NCBI GenBank assembly: GCA_012727835.1
Contig: JAAYGE010000238.1
Span: 1 to 9,438 of the forward strand
From: Bacillota bacterium
GTDB lineage: Bacteria; Bacillota_H; UBA994; UBA5500
Direction of reading: 5' to 3'
DNA: 9,438 nt
Shown here in pieces: positions 5,844 through 9,438 of this stretch; position 1 is the first letter of the stretch, and each line of letters opens with the position of its first letter. Below the pieces are notes generated by a model, which was given only the letters and a program-made list of their open reading frames with translations, made no database searches and was not told the origin of the DNA. The position numbers and the translations under genes are program-made.

Positions 5844-7949
5844 TTACTTTTGCCCAATCAGGGCCAGCATTTCTTCAATGTTATTGGTGGGGCGTTGGCA
5901 GGCGAAGTTGCTACAGACATAGGCGGTGGCCCGATCGTTCTTGGTTTTCACGCCCCGCACAAAAGGCGCCATGGTGGCCACCGTTTCCTGTCTTTCCGAC
6001 TTGTCCGGATAAAGTAGGGTAACCGTATGGGGCAGAAAACGCTGGTGGAGGGCCTCTAGCATAGCCCGGGTGTCCCCCTTAGCCGGGTCGCCCACGATAA
6101 CCACCTCCTGGGTGGGGCCCAGGGCAAAATCGAGGGCCATGAGAGCGAAACTATGGCCGGCGGGCTGCTGGCTGATTTGCTCACCAAAGGTCTGCCACAG
6201 CCGGGAAGCATAGGCTTCCAGCTCTTCATCGCCCGTCAAGCGGGCTAGGCGCAAGCAATTGAGGGCTGCCACCGAATTGCCCGCTGGTATGGCCCCATCG
6301 TAGATTTCTTTCGGGCGCAGGATAAGCTCTTCCGCGTCGGTGGCCGTAAGGTAAAAGCCCCCGCCTTCTTCGTCCCAGAAATCCTAAATCAAAATTTCTT
6401 GTAGTTTAAGGGCCCAAGCCAGATAGTTGGCTTCCTGGGTGGCGGGGTATAGCTCAATCAGCCCCCATACTAAGAAAGCATAGTCATCCAGCTGGGCGGA
6501 GAATGCCGCTTCCCCCTCCCGCCAGCGTTTATAGAGTCTCCCCGACGGGGTGAGCAGATGGGAGCGAATAAATTGGGCACAGTTGGTGGCCGCTTGCACA
6601 TAGCCTTCGTTGGCAAAGGACCGGCCGGCCAGTGCTAAGGCGGCTAACATCAGGCCATTCCAATCGGTAAGGATTTTGGTGTCCTTAAAGGGGTGTACGC
6701 GCCGTTGACGGGCGACCAGCAATTTCTGTCGAATTAGCTGCAACCTCTCCGCCAATTCCGCCTCGGTTAACCCCTGTTGGGAAGCCAGTTGGGCTAGAGA
6801 TTGACGCCGATGCAAGATGTTGGTGCCGTTTCTTTTCCTAGTGGCTTCCTCCAAGTAGTTGCCCTCCGAGCTAACGTGATAGACGGCGATAGCCAGGGCA
6901 GCTTCTGCAGGGGATAGGACCTCTTCCAGCTCGGCCACTGTCCAGACATAGAATTTGCCTTCCACCCCTTCGCTGTCCGCGTCTTCCGCCGCATAAAAGC
7001 CTCCCGCCGGGTGTTGCATGTCGCGGATCACATAGTCTAGGATTTCGGTAGCAGTCTGAGCAAAATCGGACCGTTGGGTAGCTTGCCAGGCTTCGGTATA
7101 GGCAATGGCCAGCAGCGCTTGGTCATAGAGCATCTTTTCAAAATGGGGAACTAACCACTGTCGATCGGTGGCATAACGATGAAACCCACCGCCGACCTGA
7201 TCGCAGATTCCACCCATACTCATCTTTTCTAGAGTAGCCTCCACCATGGCCAAGGCTTGCTCCTCCCCAGTGCGGCGCCAATAGCGCAAAAGGAAGCCAA
7301 GGTTGTGAGGAGTGGGGAGTTTAGGGGCCCGGCCAAAGCCGCCATGGGTAGGGTCAAAGGCCCGGGTGAAGTAGCTATAGGCCTTATGCAAAGTATCTTC
7401 ATTAAGCTGGGTAGTGGCTCTGGTCGCCGGCGTTGTTAACTCCCGCGTTTCCTGCACAATTAGTTCGGCCCGCTGCACCAAAGCTTGCCGCTCTTCCCGC
7501 CACGCCTTGCCAATAGCGGCTGTTAACTCCAGCAGGCCCGGGCGGCCATAATGACTGCGGGGTGGAAAGTAGGTGCCGGCGTAAAAAGGATGTTTGTCCG
7601 GAGTCATGATGATGGTCAGTGGCCAACCCCCACTGCCCGTAAGGGCTTGGCAAACGTTCATATAGACCGTGTCGATGTCGGGCCGTTCTTCTCGATCCAC
7701 TTTGATGCAGACAAAGGTCTCATTGAGAGTGGCTGCTACTTCCTCGCTTTCAAAGGATTCCCGCTCCATTACATGACACCAGTGACAGGTGCTATACCCC
7801 ACACTCAGTAGAACGGGTACATCCCGCCGTTTAGCTTCCCGGAAAGCCTCTTCTCCCCAACGGTACCAGTCCACCGGGTTATAGGCATGTTGCAGAAGAT
7901 AAGGAGATTTCTCGTGGATTAACCTATTGGGCTTTCGATCAGTTGTCAC
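5844..7949 (-). pseudogene. yyaL: YyaL/DUF255 thioredoxin-domain protein interrupted by one in-frame TAG
   Basis: Member of the DUF255/SSP411-like family: an N-terminal thioredoxin-like domain followed by an (alpha/alpha)6 glycosidase-like domain; the reaction is unknown. The start is GTG at 7949, preceded by GGCGGTGATC, a good anti-SD match. Residues 6-30 ([21 protein letters not shown]), the redox-like STCHWCHVM with C55 and C58, the DREERPDID block, GGWPLTI and YFPP are all typical. Codon 522 is TAG (6384-6386), after LQEILI; the same frame continues without a gap as DFWDEEGGGFY and runs to TAA at 5844, including the usual YVC-NFAC--PT ending. Total would be about 701 codons, the normal family length, so a single base substitution explains the break. 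The 521-residue truncated product may still be made. TAG also serves as the ordinary stop of other genes here, so routine read-through is not implied. The identity is firm; the state is uncertain. Confidence 0.9.
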
Positions 7950-8181
7950 CAGAGATCACCGCCTCGTAGCGAAATATTTTCCTCCTGACTACTGTGCCCC
8001 TGGGTCAACCGGACGATACTTGACCACAAGACCACATCTTCCTCCCTCAGCCCTCTCTGGAACCGTTTTTCCCCCGTTCGCATAATATAGGCAAAGATAT
8101 ATCTTATCTGCTATAAGAACGAGCCGTACTTTTATAAAGAACTATTAACCCCATCTCCCGCGGGATAGAGGAGGTGAAGCG
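7950..8181. other. Divergent intergenic region between DUF255 and the paralog pair
   Basis: 232 nt without a gene. It must hold the promoters for both directions. On the plus side there is CATAATATA (8081-8089), with AC 17 nt before it, formally like a sigma-K-type AC...CATAnnnTA pattern, and a 12-nt perfect palindrome AAGATATATCTT (8094-8105) that could be an operator; both could be chance in AT-rich DNA. The strong SD AGAGGAGGTGA (8167-8177) belongs to the downstream gene. No convincing sigma-A -35/-10 pair was found. Confidence 0.35.
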
Positions 8182-8571
8182 ATGGCTTCGCACTTAAGGA
8201 TCAGCGGTCCCCTCTTTGTTAGATCATCACCCAGGGGCAGAGTCAGCTTTTCGCTGGTCGTTTCCAACCTGTCCATCAACGATGTGCTGGTAAGAGTAAA
8301 GGTTTATGGGGCGGCCTTTTCAGGGTTTGATACGGCGGTGACTTGGGTTCAGTTGGCAGATGAAGATTTTCCCTTGGAAAGCGGTCAGACCGACACCCTG
8401 GAGTTCCGGGTAGATAAAAAGTTTGACTGTTATCAGTTCAATGTAGAAAATTCCCTACCTAACCTTTGTTTTCATGCTGCCCTTTATTTGCTTTCTGGTA
8501 AGCAAAAGCCATTGCGTGCCACACCCCTGGTGGTGGGCAATGAGTGGGAACTGATAGAGATTAAGCCCTAA
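8182..8571 (+). CDS. Unrecognised 129-residue protein, first of a tandem paralog pair
   Basis: I do not recognise the family. The protein is soluble-looking, without signal peptide or membrane helix, and has alternating hydrophobic strands suggesting an all-beta fold. Landmarks shared with the next gene at a constant two-residue offset are SGPL (8-11), SNLS (28-31), VYGA (41-44), F46, G48, D50, W55, Y84, CFHA (96-99), LYL (101-103) and GNEWE (119-123). Its only other cysteine is C83. The ATG has a near-perfect ribosome site (AGAGGAGGTGA) about 5 nt upstream, so it is probably well expressed. The 22-nt gap to the second copy indicates one transcript. A structural or surface/spore-related role would fit a small duplicated beta protein in a Firmicute, but this is speculation. 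The coding call is strong because the paralog conserves the same frame. Confidence 0.85.
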   Translation: MASHLRISGPLFVRSSPRGRVSFSLVVSNLSINDVLVRVKVYGAAFSGFDTAVTWVQLADEDFPLESGQTDTLEFRVDKKFDCYQFNVENSLPNLCFHAALYLLSGKQKPLRATPLVVGNEWELIEIKP

Positions 8572-8593
8572 AATATGGGAGGTGAGATGTTAA

Positions 8594-8986
8594 ATGCCAG
8601 TAAGAACTAGTGGTCCTCTGTACGTGGGTCCCCACATGCGACAAGACTATCGTTTCGGGTTGTTGTTGTCCAATTTAAGCGGAGGACTAGCCCAAGTGCA
8701 AATAGTTGTTTACGGCGCTCCCTTTGTAGGGGCTGACGATCCCTCCAATTGGAGTATCATCGTGAATAGAACAGTCGATGTGGACCATGGAACAGTGGTA
8801 CCCATTACCGTACCCGTGAGTAGGGAGTATGCCTATTATCATATTTTTGTAGAAGATACTCTTTTTCAGCCTTGCTTCCATGCGACCCTTTATCTTTTCC
8901 ATCGGTATTGGCATAGCCGGCGCAGTTCTCTTTTGATTAAAGGCAATGAGTGGGAGATAGTGCCTAACTTACCACCGCAACCCTAG
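8594..8986 (+). CDS. Unrecognised 130-residue protein, second of a tandem paralog pair
   Basis: Paralog of the preceding gene. From residue 2 onward it aligns to it with no gaps at an offset of two; by hand I count about 43 identities over 127 positions. Shared blocks are SGPL (6-9), SNLS (26-29), VYGA (39-42), W53, VE (86-87), CFHA (94-97), LYL (99-101) and GNEWE (117-121). Divergence is greatest in residues 54-75 and 102-115, probably loops. It has a single cysteine (C94, conserved), a Tyr-rich stretch (EYAYYH, 79-84), and a proline-rich tail (PPQP). There is no export signal. The SD GGGAGGTGAGA (8577-8587) gives good spacing to the ATG at 8594. The stop is TAG. Moderate divergence suggests an old duplication with each copy kept under selection; function is unknown. 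Confidence 0.85.
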   Translation: MPVRTSGPLYVGPHMRQDYRFGLLLSNLSGGLAQVQIVVYGAPFVGADDPSNWSIIVNRTVDVDHGTVVPITVPVSREYAYYHIFVEDTLFQPCFHATLYLFHRYWHSRRSSLLIKGNEWEIVPNLPPQP

Positions 8987-9032
8987 CGGGTCTCACCAAC
9001 TGGGTAGGCGCCCTTGATAAAAGCTTTGGGCG

Positions 9033-9056
9033 GGGCTGTCGCATTTGCGATAGCCC
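9033..9056 (+). terminator. Hairpin downstream of the paralog pair
   Basis: GGGCTGTCGC (9033-9042) pairs with GCGATAGCCC (9047-9056) around an ATTT loop: 10 bp with one G-U pair. The following bases are TTGGCGC, so the U-tract is nearly absent. It starts 47 nt after the second paralog's stop. It is likely a weak or factor-assisted terminator, or an mRNA-end hairpin. Confidence 0.5.
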
Positions 9057-9108
9057 TTGGCGCTAAAGGCTACCGTGGTCCCATATCCACCATTACCATT
9101 CCCTGCTA

Positions 9109-9137
9109 TTGACTGCTTCCTAATTAAGGGTTAATTT
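9109..9137 (+). promoter_or_regulatory. Candidate sigma-A promoter for the MATE gene
   Basis: TTGACT (9109-9114, 5/6 to consensus) and TAATTT (9132-9137, 3/6) are separated by 17 nt, about 45 nt before the apparent start at 9181, in an AT-rich stretch downstream of the hairpin. The -10 is poor. Confidence 0.35.
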
Positions 9138-9180
9138 TAGAGTATGGAATAATTCGCGTGACGAAGTAGAAAGCAAGGTG

Positions 9181-9438
9181 ATGGTCTTGGGGCACTGGCT
9201 CAAGTAGAAGGCAAAACCCAGCCGGTTGAGTTAACGCAGCAAGAGGCTAGGCGGCATGTAATTGCCTTAGCGTGGCCGGCGGTGGTAGAACAATTATTGG
9301 TCACACTGTTTGGCATGATAGATATGATGATGGTCGGTTCCGTTGGACCGCAGGCGATTGCGGCCGTCGGCTTAACTAACCAACCCATATTCTTAGCACT
9401 GGCAGCCTTCCAAGCCTTGAACGTGGGAACTACAGCTC
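9181..9438 (+). CDS. MATE family multidrug/cation antiporter, N-terminal part, start frame broken
   Basis: Integral-membrane Na+ or H+ coupled exporter; only the first ~80 residues are in the window and the right edge cuts it. The frame carrying LAWPAVVEQLLVTLFGMID, then MMMVGSVGPQAIAAVGLTNQ and LALAAFQALNVGTTA, is a typical MATE first-helix and loop region (DinF/NorM-like branch). That frame, however, opens after TGA at 9159-9161 and has no ATG, GTG or TTG before the GTG at 9282, which would remove most of helix 1. The likely start (ATG 9181 or TTG 9187, after AAGGTG) is in the next frame and hits TAG at 9205. One extra G in GGGG (9189-9192) would join them as MVLGALAQVEGKTQPVEL. Family assignment is firm; whether the gene is intact is open. 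Confidence 0.8.

Noticed and set aside
5615..5857. 81-codon N-terminal extension of the pgaC frame on the minus strand
   Set aside because: It runs through the GC-rich hairpin and the end of the DUF255 gene, has no family similarity, and the good SD at 5621-5628 supports the start at 5614.
5613..6017. Plus-strand 134-codon open frame over the pgaC leader and DUF255 end
   Set aside because: It lies antisense to a conserved coding region and its hydrophobic/Cys-rich translation resembles no family; it is a shadow frame.
1..9438. CRISPR arrays, tRNA/rRNA genes, insertion sequences or prophage genes
   Set aside because: I looked for spaced direct repeats, terminal inverted repeats, transposase or integrase motifs and cloverleaf-like segments and saw none.

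Overview
The window looks like chromosomal DNA from a Gram-positive, probably anaerobic, low-to-mid-GC Firmicute of the Clostridia type. The support is strong GGAGG-type ribosome binding sites, GTG and TTG starts, a rubrerythrin-like ferritin-fold protein, and a PNAG-type polysaccharide cluster that lacks an outer-membrane component. I cannot name a genus. No rRNA, tRNA, CRISPR array, insertion sequence or phage gene is visible.

Left part, plus strand (1-3100): the C-terminal part of a YaiI/YqxD (UPF0178) protein, then a start-stop-overlapping small gene that is readable only across two frame changes, then pepT (tripeptide aminopeptidase), a ferritin-like protein, and a small coiled-coil/zinc-ribbon protein closed by a clear hairpin terminator at about 3050-3096.

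Middle, minus strand (3130-5843): a compact polysaccharide operon read right to left as pgaC/icaA-type glycosyltransferase, pgaD-like two-helix membrane partner, and an icaB/pgaB-type N-deacetylase. The genes overlap (40 and 14 nt). Together they would make and partly deacetylate poly-beta-1,6-N-acetylglucosamine at the cell surface. The deacetylase is broken by a 1-nt frame change and an apparent loss of about 85 nt, so the strain may make only acetylated polymer, or none.

Then, still on the minus strand (5844-7949), comes a YyaL/DUF255 thioredoxin-domain protein of normal full length, interrupted by one in-frame TAG at codon 522.

Right part, plus strand (8182-9438): two adjacent ~130-residue paralogs of a family I do not recognise, aligning without gaps, followed by the 5' end of a MATE multidrug/cation antiporter whose reading frame does not connect to its apparent start.

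A cross-cutting theme is that four of about ten genes are interrupted. All four single-base frame changes that I can place sit at short homopolymers (A6, AA, AA, GGGG). This may reflect sequencing or assembly error, or real gene decay; raw reads would decide. The best candidate for something undescribed is the tandem paralog pair at 8182-8986.
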